A stretch of 64,000 bases of DNA from Kyrpidia tusciae DSM 2912 (GCF_000092905.1 NC_014098.1:2728001-2792000); one strand, 5' to 3'. Positions 8,720-18,562 are shown, counted from the stretch's first letter. The notes: generated by a model from the letters alone, not told the origin. Program-made: numbers and translations.

Positions 8720-8755
8720 ACGACTCGGAACACTGTGTGATCCGAGTCGTCTTGT
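8720..8755 (+). terminator. Intrinsic terminator after the CoM transferase
   Basis: A perfect 10-bp stem ACGACTCGGA / TCCGAGTCGT with an 11-base loop, followed by CTTGTG. It sits 13 bases after the stop codon. The T-run is poor, so termination may be partial. A second GC hairpin (about 8770-8797) follows. Confidence 0.65.
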
Positions 8756-9011
8756 GCGTGTGCATCAGTGCCCCCGGTCCTCTGCGGCCGGGGGCTTCGT
8801 TTCAAACAGGGGTGCGAATCCGGACTATCGGTCCCGGTTGGCCGCCAACCCCTCGGCCTCCCGCCCGGTGTTCGACAGCAGTCAATCCTCCGGAGGCTCA
8901 CGCATGCAGGAAACCCTCCCCTTACCGGACGAAATATTGATGTACATATATTCGTCACAGTTTCTCTACGACACCGTCCGCGTCCTGTACCGGAAAGGGG
9001 GCGTTCCCTCA

Positions 9012-10406
9012 ATGCACATGAGAATGTTCGGGTTTGGGTTTCGCGTTGTCGCGGCGTTGTTGGTGCTGACCGCCGCAGCCGTTCCCAGGATCTTCGCTTT
9101 ACCGACCTACGCGGCAACCCCGCCGTATCCGTCCGCTGCCCAGCCCATTCCGCCGGTGCCGCCGGCGGCGGACGATACCTCGTTCTGGCTGCGGGCCGGG
9201 AACGATCTGTATCTTGTCGCCAGCACCGACCCGGGACTTCGCGGGCAGGGACCGCCCATTCTGTCCGCCGCCCCCGGCCAAACCCTCTTTCTATGGGCAT
9301 TCTCCGGCACCCGGGATGTGGAGCCCGATACCGACTGGTTCGTGAACAGTCCCGATGCCGTCGTCCACCCGGGATCCCAGGACATCCGGTGGACCGTGGA
9401 AAACCGAAAGGCGGCCTGGGCCACTTTCACCGCTTCCGAACCCGGCATCTACACGGTGCAGGCTCGCTCCCGAGACACCTACAGTGTGCCGCTCGTTCTC
9501 ATCATCGGACTTCATGACCTGAAAGCAAAAAGCCCCGTACCGGTTCCAGACGCCGAACATTCGGGCATCCGGCCGCTCAAGGGCCCTCTGCCGCCTGCGA
9601 TCCCGCGAAAGACCGAGAATTTGACCTGTTGGCCCTACCAGCCCGTGGACGGATGGCTCCCGGTCATTGGCCAAGCTTCCGGCGGGGTGAAATCCGTCAC
9701 CGTCACCATCGCCGCCCGGGATTGGTCAAAATCCTGGAACTACACTCTGCCGATCACCGCCAACGGTGTTTTCGGAGCCGAGCTGCGCGTTCCTTTCCAG
9801 GGCGACTTGGTCGTGTTTCTCACAGCCGACTTCTTCCGGCAGCTGCAAACCAATGACGGCCGGTGGCGAGAGTACGTCGGCTATTTTATCCACTCGGACG
9901 CAGAAGCCCTGTCGGCAACCGACCTGGCGCGCCTCGCATCCGCATGGGTGGATTACAACCAAAACCCGGCATTCGCAGCCACGGCGACCGTCCTGTTGGA
10001 CAACGCCCCCTCCCTTCGCAGCGGCATCGCCGCCGTCGCCAATTTTGTATCCGGCAAACTGCGGTACGATTGGAACAGCTTTTCCGCCGGGCGATCGGTG
10101 TGGGAAAGCGCAGACGATAGCTGGGAGAGCGGAAGCGGAGTCTGTCAACAGTTCGCCGATCTGACGGTGGCCATGCTTCGCTCGGTCGGTATCGCCGCCG
10201 AAACCGTGTCCGGCGAAACCGTCGGCCCGTACACAGGTCCTCACGAATGGCTGAGAGCCTGGGACGGCTCAGGATGGGTCATTGTCGATCCGACGTGGAA
10301 TCAATTCGGAAACCGAAGCACGACCGCCGTCTCCAGCCAATATCTCACCGAAACCCAGGCGTACAAAGAAACTCATATTCCAAAAATCTTCGGCGCGGCC
10401 CAGTGA
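9012..10406 (+). CDS. Secreted transglutaminase-like domain protein
   Basis: 464 residues. A signal peptide is visible (MHMRMFGFGF, then a hydrophobic run ending LPTYAA) with a Pro-rich linker. The middle holds beta-rich, Ig/bacterial-surface-like segments (GQTLFLWAFSGT, VTIAARDW). The C-terminal third carries a transglutaminase/protease core with Cys in SGVCQQFADL, His in GPHEWLRAW and Asp in WVIVDPTW, the Cys-His-Asp triad in order. These domains occur in extracellular enzymes that act on peptide or cell-wall amides. The ATG at 9012 is preferred because it gives the signal peptide directly and has AAAGGGGG upstream; the frame is open further back. It stands alone between two hairpins. Confidence 0.8.
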   Translation: MHMRMFGFGFRVVAALLVLTAAAVPRIFALPTYAATPPYPSAAQPIPPVPPAADDTSFWLRAGNDLYLVASTDPGLRGQGPPILSAAPGQTLFLWAFSGTRDVEPDTDWFVNSPDAVVHPGSQDIRWTVENRKAAWATFTASEPGIYTVQARSRDTYSVPLVLIIGLHDLKAKSPVPVPDAEHSGIRPLKGPLPPAIPRKTENLTCWPYQPVDGWLPVIGQASGGVKSVTVTIAARDWSKSWNYTLPITANGVFGAELRVPFQGDLVVFLTADFFRQLQTNDGRWREYVGYFIHSDAEALSATDLARLASAWVDYNQNPAFAATATVLLDNAPSLRSGIAAVANFVSGKLRYDWNSFSAGRSVWESADDSWESGSGVCQQFADLTVAMLRSVGIAAETVSGETVGPYTGPHEWLRAWDGSGWVIVDPTWNQFGNRSTTAVSSQYLTETQAYKETHIPKIFGAAQ

Positions 10407-10668
10407 GCCGCGCCACTTGGCTTCCCGGCGTCATTGGACGAGATCGCAACAAACGCCAATCTTGTATTCGCCTACCACGTGTCAGTCAGACTACAACTGA
10501 CGCGGACCCTGCTGGGAATGCCGCCCAGCGGATGTTTCAATGGGTCTCTTCGACTGCAACGGAGCGCTGAGGGCAGGGCACCGATTCTGCACTCCGAACA
10601 CAAAACCCCGTCTACACCTGTTTCAACGAGCTCAAAATCTGATACAATGATCCCAGGTGATTGTGGTT

Positions 10669-10730
10669 GGGTACCTCTGAGGATGCTGTTGACCGCAGTA
10701 TCCTGATAGACAGAGGTACCCTTTTCCTTT
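10669..10730 (+). terminator. Strong stem-loop with T-run (terminator or end of a small RNA)
   Basis: An 11-bp perfect stem GGGTACCTCTG / CAGAGGTACCC encloses a second imperfect stem (AGGAT/ATCCT) and is followed by TTTTCCTTT. A TACAAT-like -10 at 10643-10648, about 25 bases upstream, could drive a small RNA ending here. It is 260 bases from the transglutaminase stop, so it need not belong to that gene. Confidence 0.55.
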
Positions 10731-10755
10731 CCCAGACTTATGGACATTGTATCCG

Positions 10756-10817
10756 TCAACTTCTGGACCGGCAATCCCGTCAGCATTCGGCCATCATGGC
10801 GTAGCGGTAACACCACA
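10756..10817. repeat. Left copy of an imperfect direct repeat bracketing the second cas operon
   Basis: About 60 bases (ATCCGTCAA ... GGCAATCCCGTC, GCATTCGGCCAT, ATGGCG, TAACACCA) recur with a few changes at 20455-20511 in the same orientation. On the minus strand both copies translate to similar peptides (LRHDGRMLTGLP against LRHHGRMRTGLP), so they could be relics of one gene rather than a DNA site. Confidence 0.6.
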
Positions 10818-10828
10818 TTTTTGTCTGT

Positions 10829-11155
10829 GTGTTGGCGTATCTGTTCGAACAAGAGATGCAGGTATTATACCGCAGGCAATGGCAACGGGAAGCCGAAGCG
10901 GTGAGGGCCATCGAAGATGAGAAGGAGCGCGATCGGGAACAAGCGGAACTTGACCAGCGCTGGTACACCGGAGAGGCCATTGTGCGTGAATTGAGACGGT
11001 GGCAGGCTGTGCGCGCGACGTTCCTGGGCAAGGAATTTCTGAGCGTGACCAAGACCAGTGAGAGGGTGAGGAGCATCGTTGCCAGCCTGGGTATTCCCAT
11101 GCCATCCAAAACGATCTGGGTTTCGGAATCCGGGTGTGTCCGGAAGATGGACTAG
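10829..11155 (+). CDS. Hypothetical charged, helix-rich protein
   Basis: Up to 108 codons. Residues 10-60 are rich in Glu, Arg and Gln (REAEAVRAIEDEKERDREQA) and look like a long helix; the rest (RVRSIVASLGIPMPSKTIW) is mixed. The frame could start at GTG 10829 or at ATG 10856; neither has a good ribosome binding site. I recognise no family. It lies directly after the left copy of the direct repeat. Codon quality is plausible, but it could be a remnant. Confidence 0.3.
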   Translation: MLAYLFEQEMQVLYRRQWQREAEAVRAIEDEKERDREQAELDQRWYTGEAIVRELRRWQAVRATFLGKEFLSVTKTSERVRSIVASLGIPMPSKTIWVSESGCVRKMD

Positions 11156-11215
11156 CCCCGGACAATAGACAGATGGCCAGCGATATACGATTCCCGGCCC
11201 CGCAGGCATGCGGGG

Positions 11216-11443
11216 CTAAAGCGCGTGTGGTACAAACTTAAGCCTGCGCACCCGCGTCAAACCAAGGGTACTGTCAAACTTGAGCTTCAGATAGGGGTAG
11301 CCTTCATCATGCAGAAACGCGGCAAAATCTTGGGGCAGTATTCGGTACAAAGCCGCCTGAACGTACTCGTTGTAGGTTAGCGGTAGGACAGAGTCGTCCC
11401 TACCGGACAATGGCCGCAACGTGAGCATCAAGCACACCACCAT
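11216..11443 (-). pseudogene. cas6: cas6 stump (N-terminal ~55 residues only)
   Basis: From an ATG at 11443 with AAAGGGGGTG upstream, the product matches the start of the complete Cas6 at 59338-60159: LTLRPLSGRDDSVLPLTYNE, then AFLHDEGYPYLKLKF against AFLHDEGYSYLKRKF. The active-site His region is present, but similarity ends after KLKF. A 19-residue unrelated tail then reaches a stop, so the second RAMP domain and the Gly-rich loop are gone. Nucleotide similarity is moderate, so this is an old relic. It lies about 620 bases 3' of cas3 rather than in front of cas8. crRNA processing for this operon must come from elsewhere, most simply from the Cas6 of the complete locus. Confidence 0.85.
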
Positions 11444-12061
11444 CACCCCCTTTCTCCGCTGATTTTCAAATCGCTGATACTTCTTTAGCACACCGATGCT
11501 GACAAAAATCTGCCAGCGAACAAAATTTCGAGTCGATGTTCTTTTCGACATACTTGTGGACGGCACCTTCTTTTTAACTGTGTCCACCTTGGAGCGTCAA
11601 CCTTTTTCACGAAAAAATTTAGGGTGCAAGTACTGCAGTAGGTCGCCGCCGGCATCCCGCACACCATCATCGGCAACGCGCATGTGTCAGCACTGCAGGA
11701 GTTTCTTAACGACCTTTGACCTCTATGAAAAAACGAAAGAGAAGGACATCGCTAACAAGGAAAAACAATCCTTCCGGCCGCATGAGCGAAGGAGCATACA
11801 GAGGAAAGAGCGGAAGGGACGAGACATGTGCCCGAGCCATCCGAACCTGACACGTCTGATGACGTCCGGCTCAAGGCTCCGGCCCGGATGACACTCTGGT
11901 GGGCACCGCCCACCAGAGAGCCACGCGATCGAACAGCTGCGTCGCGAGCGTAGAATTGAAATTCCGCATGAGCGTCAGCGAATAAAACAGACGATCGGGA
12001 AACGTCCCGTGGACATCGATAATCATACCGTCACACCCTGCTTGGCTATACGCGATTCCAG
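11444..12061. other. Region between cas6 stump and cas3
   Basis: About 600 bases without a recognised gene. It holds a perfect 11-bp inverted repeat CTCTGGTGGGC / GCCCACCAGAG (11894-11918) that could end cas operon transcripts. There is also a minus-strand frame of about 50 codons from ATG 12023 (IIDVHGTFPDRLFYSLTLMR) with no ribosome binding site I trust. Composition is mixed and suggests debris from past rearrangement. Confidence 0.4.
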
Positions 12062-14623
12062 CTAATATATGTATTGAACGCCGCTATCATCTTTAAACCC
12101 TGTATCCGGATCGTACAGTTCCTTGAGATTTCCAGGAGGGACCCAGTACAAGTCACTCTGTATCCCGCCGCGGTTGGAAAACGCCTGCGGCGGGTTTTTG
12201 GCCGCCCGATGCGCTCGTAACTGAATGATATAATCACTCATTTTCGCTCGGATCGTGCGAATCAGAGCCTTACGTTCAAATGAATTCGGAGGCTCTGCGA
12301 ACCGTGCAATATCTTCCGGCTCCACGATACCCACCAATCTTCCACAGTCCCAATCACGGTCCGCACGACGTACCATCTCATAGGCGTCCGCCAAGGCTGT
12401 AGCCATCGACCCCCTGTCGACATCTGGTTCGGTCTCAACGAACACGTCCACCACTTCCCCGGAGTTCGCGATCAGTTGGAATTTGTCCAATACGTCGAAG
12501 TTCAGCTTTTTAACCCCTTCCTCCCATAATTCTCGGGATTCGTCGGCTACACCATCAGCGAGAGCACGATCATAGTATTCTTTTACCAACTCCCCGTAGG
12601 CCGGTTCCAAAATCTCTGCCTTGGCCTCAATTAGCCGCCTCGTTCGATCCATGTGATGCAACGCATACACTCTTTGTCCATCTTCTTTGCCGTCCTCCTG
12701 TAGACGAACGACATAAACCGGACAAAACTCCCCTTTCTTTCCGTCCCGGTTCACCCGCCCTGCCGTCTGGATAATCGATTCCAGCGGCGCCATGTCGCGA
12801 AACCCGAGATCAAAATCAAGATCCACCCCGGCTTCAATCGTCTGAGTCGAAACCATGAGGACAGGATATCCTTGTCGCAACAGACGGCGGGCCAGACGAA
12901 TCACGCGTCGACGCTGCCGGGGGATGATGTTGGTCGACAAGTACAGCACCTTGGGCTTGTCCGGCTCGCCGTCCATCCACTTCTTCAACACCCGGTACAC
13001 CTCGATACTTCGCCGAATCGTGTTGACTACGACGAGCACCGATCGGCAAGGTTCCCTTACCCGGCCTACCAGAGACACAAAGGATTCGGTCTCCAACGGT
13101 TCAGCCAGCTTCGGCACCAGTTTCGTTCTGCGTTGTTCTGAAAAATATCGTGCATGGTCTTCGAGTAACTCGATGGCCTTGCCGCGGCCTTCGGATGCCG
13201 ATGAGGCCTCCGTGCCGAGCAGTAGGTCGCCGAACTCCAGGATCCGCGGCTGTGTGGCCGTCATGAGGATAAACCGCGTTCCATACATTTCGCCAAGTTT
13301 CCACAGTAACGCTCCGATAAGAGGTTGATATTTGTCCGGTATCGCCTGAACCTCATCCAAAATCACCACGGCGCCGGCCAATTTATGGATCTTCTTCAGC
13401 ATCCTGTTATTCCCGGTCAGCATTGAATGAAATAGTTGTACAAAGGTAGTCAAAATTATATCGCCCTCCCAGGATTCCACCTCCAGGAGTGCACGATCCA
13501 ACGGAACAGAATCGCCAAGAGCCTCTTTCCTCCTGAGATCCGAAAGGCTATGATGAACCACCAACCTCGTACTTCGATGTTCTTGTTCAGCCACCACCCG
13601 TTCGTAGTCCCGACGCGTCTGTTCAATGATGTTAATGAATGGGATCGCAGTGATGATTCTGGGCGTATACCCCTCGACCTTCCGGATGCGCTCTTGAAGT
13701 CGAAATGCACATTGCAGCGCCGCCAGGGTTTTACCGATTCCTGTCGGGGCCGTTATAGCAAAAAACCGCCGATCCCGAATCTCATCATCCGAGAGCGCGT
13801 CCAGCCTGGCCAAGATGGTCTTTCGGGCCGATTCGCGCCGCTGGGCGAGCCGAGTCTGATGCCCCGCATGTTTCCGTTCCAGATACCTTTGAACCCAGGC
13901 AGGTAACAGCACCGCGACGGGGCGAGCGGACACCCCGGCTGAGTCGAGTTTGTCGGCATCGATCAACGACGAGAAGAGATACACCAACAAGAAATACCAT
14001 TGGGCATCTTTCCAACGGCCGGACAGATACTGAGGCGCATAGATGAAATGCCGTTCATCGGCCTCTCGCGATCCGGGATCTCCCATGCGCAGAAATGTCC
14101 GCTCATCGAGTAGACCCGTCAATTCAGCTTGGTCAAGAATTTCCAGTGCCTTTCGATTCAAATGTTCGGCCAAGGTCACGATCGATTTCCATCTGCGCTT
14201 CCACGAAGGTTCGGCAAACAAACCTTTGAGGGTCAGATGCCCATGATGCCGCCGCACCGCCACGTAAGCCAGAAAAGCGACAGCAGCCCTGTGCGGTTCG
14301 GGAATCTTCTTCAACAACTGCTCCGCAGCCAAACCGTGTACGTAGAGCGCGGAAATATGGGCATGTTGTTTTAGCGGCGACGAGCGATACGGCGACGCCT
14401 CCCCATTGACCAGATAGTCTTGGAAAAAATCCGTGAATTTTCCAAGATCGTGGAGATAACCGACCCACCAGACCAATTCGCGGACCACTTCATTCGGGAC
14501 CGACGGGAATGACACAGAAACTGGAACGGCATTCGCAGAGGATGTGGCTACACTTCGTAAATGTTCGGACAGGCGTTGGAAAACGCCACTTGCTTTGTCA
14601 TAGTGAGCATAGTAATCCGCCAC
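12062..14623 (-). CDS. cas3: Cas3 HD nuclease-helicase, type I-B (second locus)
   Basis: 853 residues, a normal length for a fused HD-helicase Cas3. The HD nuclease part is at the N-terminus (H58-D59 in YLHDLGK, later RRHHGHL). The SF2 helicase follows, with Walker A APTGIGKT, the DEVQ box, MTATQP, and a C-terminal STQTIEAGVDLDF plus QTAGRVNRDG. Cas3 is recruited by target-bound Cascade, then unwinds and degrades the displaced strand. ATG start 9 bases after the cas5 stop, last intact gene of the operon. It differs widely from the Cas3 at 53077, so the two sets are not a recent duplication. All motifs look intact. Confidence 0.95.
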   Translation of the reverse strand: MADYYAHYDKASGVFQRLSEHLRSVATSSANAVPVSVSFPSVPNEVVRELVWWVGYLHDLGKFTDFFQDYLVNGEASPYRSSPLKQHAHISALYVHGLAAEQLLKKIPEPHRAAVAFLAYVAVRRHHGHLTLKGLFAEPSWKRRWKSIVTLAEHLNRKALEILDQAELTGLLDERTFLRMGDPGSREADERHFIYAPQYLSGRWKDAQWYFLLVYLFSSLIDADKLDSAGVSARPVAVLLPAWVQRYLERKHAGHQTRLAQRRESARKTILARLDALSDDEIRDRRFFAITAPTGIGKTLAALQCAFRLQERIRKVEGYTPRIITAIPFINIIEQTRRDYERVVAEQEHRSTRLVVHHSLSDLRRKEALGDSVPLDRALLEVESWEGDIILTTFVQLFHSMLTGNNRMLKKIHKLAGAVVILDEVQAIPDKYQPLIGALLWKLGEMYGTRFILMTATQPRILEFGDLLLGTEASSASEGRGKAIELLEDHARYFSEQRRTKLVPKLAEPLETESFVSLVGRVREPCRSVLVVVNTIRRSIEVYRVLKKWMDGEPDKPKVLYLSTNIIPRQRRRVIRLARRLLRQGYPVLMVSTQTIEAGVDLDFDLGFRDMAPLESIIQTAGRVNRDGKKGEFCPVYVVRLQEDGKEDGQRVYALHHMDRTRRLIEAKAEILEPAYGELVKEYYDRALADGVADESRELWEEGVKKLNFDVLDKFQLIANSGEVVDVFVETEPDVDRGSMATALADAYEMVRRADRDWDCGRLVGIVEPEDIARFAEPPNSFERKALIRTIRAKMSDYIIQLRAHRAAKNPPQAFSNRGGIQSDLYWVPPGNLKELYDPDTGFKDDSGVQYIY

Positions 14624-14632
14624 GACATTCGA

Positions 14633-15388
14633 TCACTCCATCCACGTGATATATGTGCCCCCATCCAACTGAACCGCCGATGAAACGACGGCAGGAACGG
14701 GATCCCCTGTTAGATTGATCAACATATCCCCCCGCCCACGTTCCGTCGGACGCCTCTCGCCATCGAACTCCAGAGGAAGTTCCTCACGAATGAAACGGTA
14801 GTGACCATGTCCTCTCGACATGTCAACATGCCGCAAATTCCGCAATGGAATAGCAGACGCCACGGGAAGAAGGTCTTCGGTCTGTATCCGTTCACCCCGG
14901 ATGCTCCCTTCGGGCACCAACCACCCGAGGTGGCACGCTGCCCCCAAAGCAAGAGCGATGCCTTTACTCCGGTATCCAGGGATTTCCGCCGCCACACTTT
15001 CGAAACGACTCATCACATCTTCATCTTCATGCCAAAACCATACCTGATAATCCAGAAAGCCTTGTCGAATATCTTGCGGCATGACCAACTCCGTCGGGGT
15101 TTGGCTATGATGTGGCTGAGATCCATTCAAGTCATTGGGACGGTCCACCATCAGCAAATTCAACTTCTGAATCTGTTTCTTGATCGGTGCCGCATTGCGT
15201 ACTGCAACACGGCACCGATTCAACGAAAAGACTTCATAATACGTATCCCTGGACCATCCGAGGAGTCCTGCCACAATTCCAACCACGGTCGTCCGGGGAG
15301 GAATCGAATAGGAGAGGGCTGATGAATTCGAATAGTAGCGGCGGAAGTGCGCCATTTTCCCTTGAAGGCGAAACGACAGAACTTTCAT
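14633..15388 (-). CDS. cas5: Cas5, type I-B (second locus)
   Basis: 251 residues. The start MKVLSFRLQGKMAHFRRYYSN gives the first RAMP beta strand and helix; PPRTTVVGIVAGLLGW is the typical segment with a Gly-rich turn. Cas5 caps the crRNA 5' handle in Cascade and contacts Cas8. The ATG overlaps the cas7 TGA (ATGA), so translation is coupled, and GGGGGAGG lies just upstream. The frame is open 12 codons further up, but that part is antisense shadow. Confidence 0.92.
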   Translation of the reverse strand: MKVLSFRLQGKMAHFRRYYSNSSALSYSIPPRTTVVGIVAGLLGWSRDTYYEVFSLNRCRVAVRNAAPIKKQIQKLNLLMVDRPNDLNGSQPHHSQTPTELVMPQDIRQGFLDYQVWFWHEDEDVMSRFESVAAEIPGYRSKGIALALGAACHLGWLVPEGSIRGERIQTEDLLPVASAIPLRNLRHVDMSRGHGHYRFIREELPLEFDGERRPTERGRGDMLINLTGDPVPAVVSSAVQLDGGTYITWME

Positions 15389-16473
15389 CGTCCTCCCCCC
15401 GCCGCGGATTGTACAGGCGCCCACAGGTCAAGCTCTTCTTCCAGTTGCGGAAAATCTCTGATGGAAGAAAGGTCGGCCACCGGATGCGTCCATCCAACCA
15501 CCCGCTCGATATAACCCTTGTCCTTCATTGTCCGAACAACTTCGCTTACGGCCGAGAAATCGACCACGAGATCGCCCAGACCGCGGATCGGCTTGTCCTC
15601 ATTGTACTCCGCTCGCAGAAAACGCCGTAAATCGCCGAGATACCCGTCGAAATCCGGTGCGTACAAGATCTCCAAATACAGGAGGGGGGTCTGCCCTTGT
15701 TTGCTGTCGGTCTGGTTACTCATCATGCCCTGTACCAACGCCTGGCGAAAAAGGTCCCGATCCTTCTCAGTCATCGCGGTCAGCCGGGCACTGTACTTAT
15801 TCATGGTGCCGTAGTGCGCAATGAGAGCGTAATGCAATTTGTGCTTCTTGCCGAACGTGGAGTTTTCCTCATTCATGATGCTTGTGATCGTATTCGACTT
15901 CACCAGTTCCACCGGATGCAGAGAGTATCCCCATGTGATCTGTATTGGCCCCGTAAATGTACGTGAGACGCCCTCCACAGCCATTGCGCTGCCAAAAAGA
16001 CGAATGTCCACCAATGCCCGCTGAATAATGGCCGTGAGAAACTCATTGTTAAAATCAATGAACTCAGCTTTCTTTTTCATTTTCGAATCCGCTCTGGCCT
16101 TTGTGTATGTGCGGCGAAAATCACCGGAACTGTCCCCAAAGGCCGCGTACCATTTCTCCTTTAGCTTCGGAACTTCATCAAATAGCGCTGCAACTCTTTC
16201 TTCATCAGTCAACCATTCATTTACAATTTCTAAGAACATACGATCCATCGGAACTTTGTGCTCGGCCCATGTATCGACAAAGATCCGATAACCCTTTCGT
16301 TTCAGGAAGTCCCGACAATCCCTTTTTCTCCGGGCATCACTGACCAAGGCAGTACTCGTCTCGTAATCCATCCTGGGCCGATTTTCCTGATCCGGGTCGC
16401 CGTTGGGATTCGTCATCGAGGCTTCAAACAGGAACAAAAAGTCGCCGTTCTGCCGAATGATCGCTTCACTCAT
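15385..16473 (-). CDS. cas7: Cas7 (Csh2 family) Cascade backbone, second locus
   Basis: 362 residues. It begins MSEAIIRQNGDFLFLFEASM followed by NPNGDPDQENRPRMD, the hallmark of the Csh2/Csd2 branch of Cas7, with VSDARRKRDCRDFL next. Six or so copies coat the crRNA spacer in Cascade. The ATG at 16473 overlaps the end of cas8 by eight bases and has AGGAGG nine bases upstream. The frame is open upstream only as shadow of cas8. It shares motif order with the Cas7 at 56211 but is clearly diverged. Confidence 0.93.
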   Translation of the reverse strand: MSEAIIRQNGDFLFLFEASMTNPNGDPDQENRPRMDYETSTALVSDARRKRDCRDFLKRKGYRIFVDTWAEHKVPMDRMFLEIVNEWLTDEERVAALFDEVPKLKEKWYAAFGDSSGDFRRTYTKARADSKMKKKAEFIDFNNEFLTAIIQRALVDIRLFGSAMAVEGVSRTFTGPIQITWGYSLHPVELVKSNTITSIMNEENSTFGKKHKLHYALIAHYGTMNKYSARLTAMTEKDRDLFRQALVQGMMSNQTDSKQGQTPLLYLEILYAPDFDGYLGDLRRFLRAEYNEDKPIRGLGDLVVDFSAVSEVVRTMKDKGYIERVVGWTHPVADLSSIRDFPQLEEELDLWAPVQSAAGGGR

Positions 16474-18562
16474 TGTCATCGTCCTCCTCTTCAAGGTCAT
16501 CAGTTGTGGTTTCCTCATCCGCACCGTCGGTTTCCGCCGTGCCGGACTGCTCCCCGGTTTCTCCTTTAACCATGAAGCCATATCCAGCCATCAAATAGAA
16601 CACATTGGCCTGTTCAGACAGAGGCCACGCCTTCTCCAACGTCCCAAAGTAATTGTGAAACCGTTCAATGAACTGTTCCATATACAGAGGCAAGCCCTCA
16701 AAATAGTACTTGGCGAGATCGAGAACCTCCTCGTAGAGCCTTAAAATGTCACGGCGGGTCATTCCCTGGAAATTAATCTTGTTTAACACGGGTTTCGACT
16801 TATGGTTCTTTTTATACTGTTTCCACGCAACGCGATTCATCATCGCACCGAGGTAGAAAAGAGCCCTCGCCTCACTCATAAAACCCTGGCGCTCCAAGAA
16901 TTCTTCGGCTGACTCAACGAGTGACATCTGACCGGTCGGCGGCTGTTCACCCATGTTCTCTCCTCCTTTTTCATATTCCCAGTGAAACACGGAGCCGTTT
17001 AAGATCCCGAGTTCTTGACATACCCGGAACAAACCCAGGTAAGACATCACCGTATGTTTGATATAGAAGTCTTCGAACCCCCCCGTATAGTAACGAAGGC
17101 CAAGATTTTCGTAGTTGTCGATTTTCGGTTTCGAAAGCTGGCGAAACCCCTTGTCCAGCGCTTCCGACGCATAGCCCATAAGCGTATTGATTCGGATACG
17201 TTCACCGCAGAGAAGGTTTTTATAGAAATTAACGACACGCTGCACATCCACTTGCCCTTTCTCCGTTTTGCGGACCGGAATGAGATGATAGACGCTTCCG
17301 AGCGACAGCGCCCGAAGGTGAGGCCGCAATCGGTCGGTCGCGTCCGCGAACAAGTGCATGATCCGGTGAAAGCGCAGCAGAGGGACGTCTTCAATCGTTT
17401 GCAGGACTGTGACCGATTTCCCATCTGTCCGATAAACGACAAAATTCAATGTATAGAGCCCGCCCGCCTCGGCCGCTTCAGCCTCAACACTGCGGATCCA
17501 TTCCGCTGCATCCCGGGCCTTAAAGGCGAAATCGCCGATATCCCGGATCCTCTCAAGATACTGGTACTCTAATGTTTCACTGACTCCTTCCGGCAAAATA
17601 AATGCAGCTTCACCGGCAATACGGGAACGGAATTTTCTCTCAATCACCGCTTCGCCCGAGCGAAGTTTTTGATAGCAAGCGTTGCAGATGCCGTAGACTC
17701 GATCATGACCTTTTACTTCAATGTCACTGGCGTAATTGATGGTCTTCGTGGTAAAGATCTTGTTGATGCCCGTACGACTAAGGTCTTTACTGTATTTGCT
17801 ACTAACCCCAGGGCTTCGGCGAAGACACAGTGAACAAACATGTTCAGCGTTCCCGACGCGCTTTCCCTGCACATTCCCGGTTGCGCTATCTTCTTCCAGA
17901 TGATTGACTCGCCTGACCAGTGCCAGATAGTTTGGATGTTGAGACAGTACAACGTAACCCCCCTGCTCCACGACCACCGCCGGAACCACCAGCACTATGC
18001 GGTTTTTCTTCTCAGTCAAACCCAGAGCACGGCGAATGAACTCTTCGAACGACAATTCGTTCGCCCCAACAAGCATCCTCTTTTTCTCCGGGTTAATCTG
18101 TAAAATCACTCCGGTTCCAAAGAAGGGCGCGATTCGATCCAGAGCCACACTTCCTGTGCCGGTATTTTTCGTGAGGGTGATCAGTCCGGCGGCATTGAGG
18201 CGACTTAGGATATCGAACAGCTGCGAATCCCGCATGTTGTACTTGTTAAGGAGGATCGCAAGATCGTTCCACACGGTTGAAAGTAGATAGTGAAGAGACG
18301 TTGTTTCTCTTACTAGGTAGAACTGGGACTGGGCAGCCTGGTTATTCCCAAAATACCGATACTGACCGGCGGCATCCTTCGTTAAGGGACGGGGATCTTC
18401 GAAACGAATCTCTTTCTTCGGTAGATCGAACGTTAAAAATACGAGATAGGCTTCCTCCCCTTTCTTCAAATTTGATCTGGGTTCCTTTACCAGCGATGCA
18501 AAAGGATCGACCTCTTCGTTTCGTTCGCTACCTACAGCCACGGTAATGTGGGGTAGATTCAA
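16466..18562 (-). CDS. cas8b: Cas8b (Csh1 family) Cascade large subunit, second locus
   Basis: 698 residues. This is the large subunit that reads the PAM and starts R-loop formation. A treble-clef-like zinc site is visible in the middle (CSLCLRRS ... CNACYQKL), as in Csh1/TM1802 proteins. The last ~25 residues are strikingly acidic (DDLEEEDDDNE), which is unusual. The TTG start at 18562 is required because an in-frame TGA lies three codons upstream; GGAGGAAGGTGAGGG is the ribosome binding site. It is first gene of the operon. No cas6 or adaptation gene precedes it. Confidence 0.9.
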   Translation of the reverse strand: MNLPHITVAVGSERNEEVDPFASLVKEPRSNLKKGEEAYLVFLTFDLPKKEIRFEDPRPLTKDAAGQYRYFGNNQAAQSQFYLVRETTSLHYLLSTVWNDLAILLNKYNMRDSQLFDILSRLNAAGLITLTKNTGTGSVALDRIAPFFGTGVILQINPEKKRMLVGANELSFEEFIRRALGLTEKKNRIVLVVPAVVVEQGGYVVLSQHPNYLALVRRVNHLEEDSATGNVQGKRVGNAEHVCSLCLRRSPGVSSKYSKDLSRTGINKIFTTKTINYASDIEVKGHDRVYGICNACYQKLRSGEAVIERKFRSRIAGEAAFILPEGVSETLEYQYLERIRDIGDFAFKARDAAEWIRSVEAEAAEAGGLYTLNFVVYRTDGKSVTVLQTIEDVPLLRFHRIMHLFADATDRLRPHLRALSLGSVYHLIPVRKTEKGQVDVQRVVNFYKNLLCGERIRINTLMGYASEALDKGFRQLSKPKIDNYENLGLRYYTGGFEDFYIKHTVMSYLGLFRVCQELGILNGSVFHWEYEKGGENMGEQPPTGQMSLVESAEEFLERQGFMSEARALFYLGAMMNRVAWKQYKKNHKSKPVLNKINFQGMTRRDILRLYEEVLDLAKYYFEGLPLYMEQFIERFHNYFGTLEKAWPLSEQANVFYLMAGYGFMVKGETGEQSGTAETDGADEETTTDDLEEEDDDNE

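Noticed and set aside
8754..9011. Longer transglutaminase-like protein starting upstream, or a riboswitch in this leader
   Set aside because: The upstream frame has no family features and would bury the signal peptide. The GC hairpins match no riboswitch consensus I know.
9291..10244. Long antisense frames in the transglutaminase gene and elsewhere in Region A
   Set aside because: They are shadows of high-GC coding sequence without start signals or domain features.
10472..10852. 126-codon minus-strand frame across the hairpin and left direct repeat
   Set aside because: It spans a strong terminator-like stem and has no start signal. Only the short stretch similar to the 20.45 kb copy is of interest, and it is reported as a repeat.
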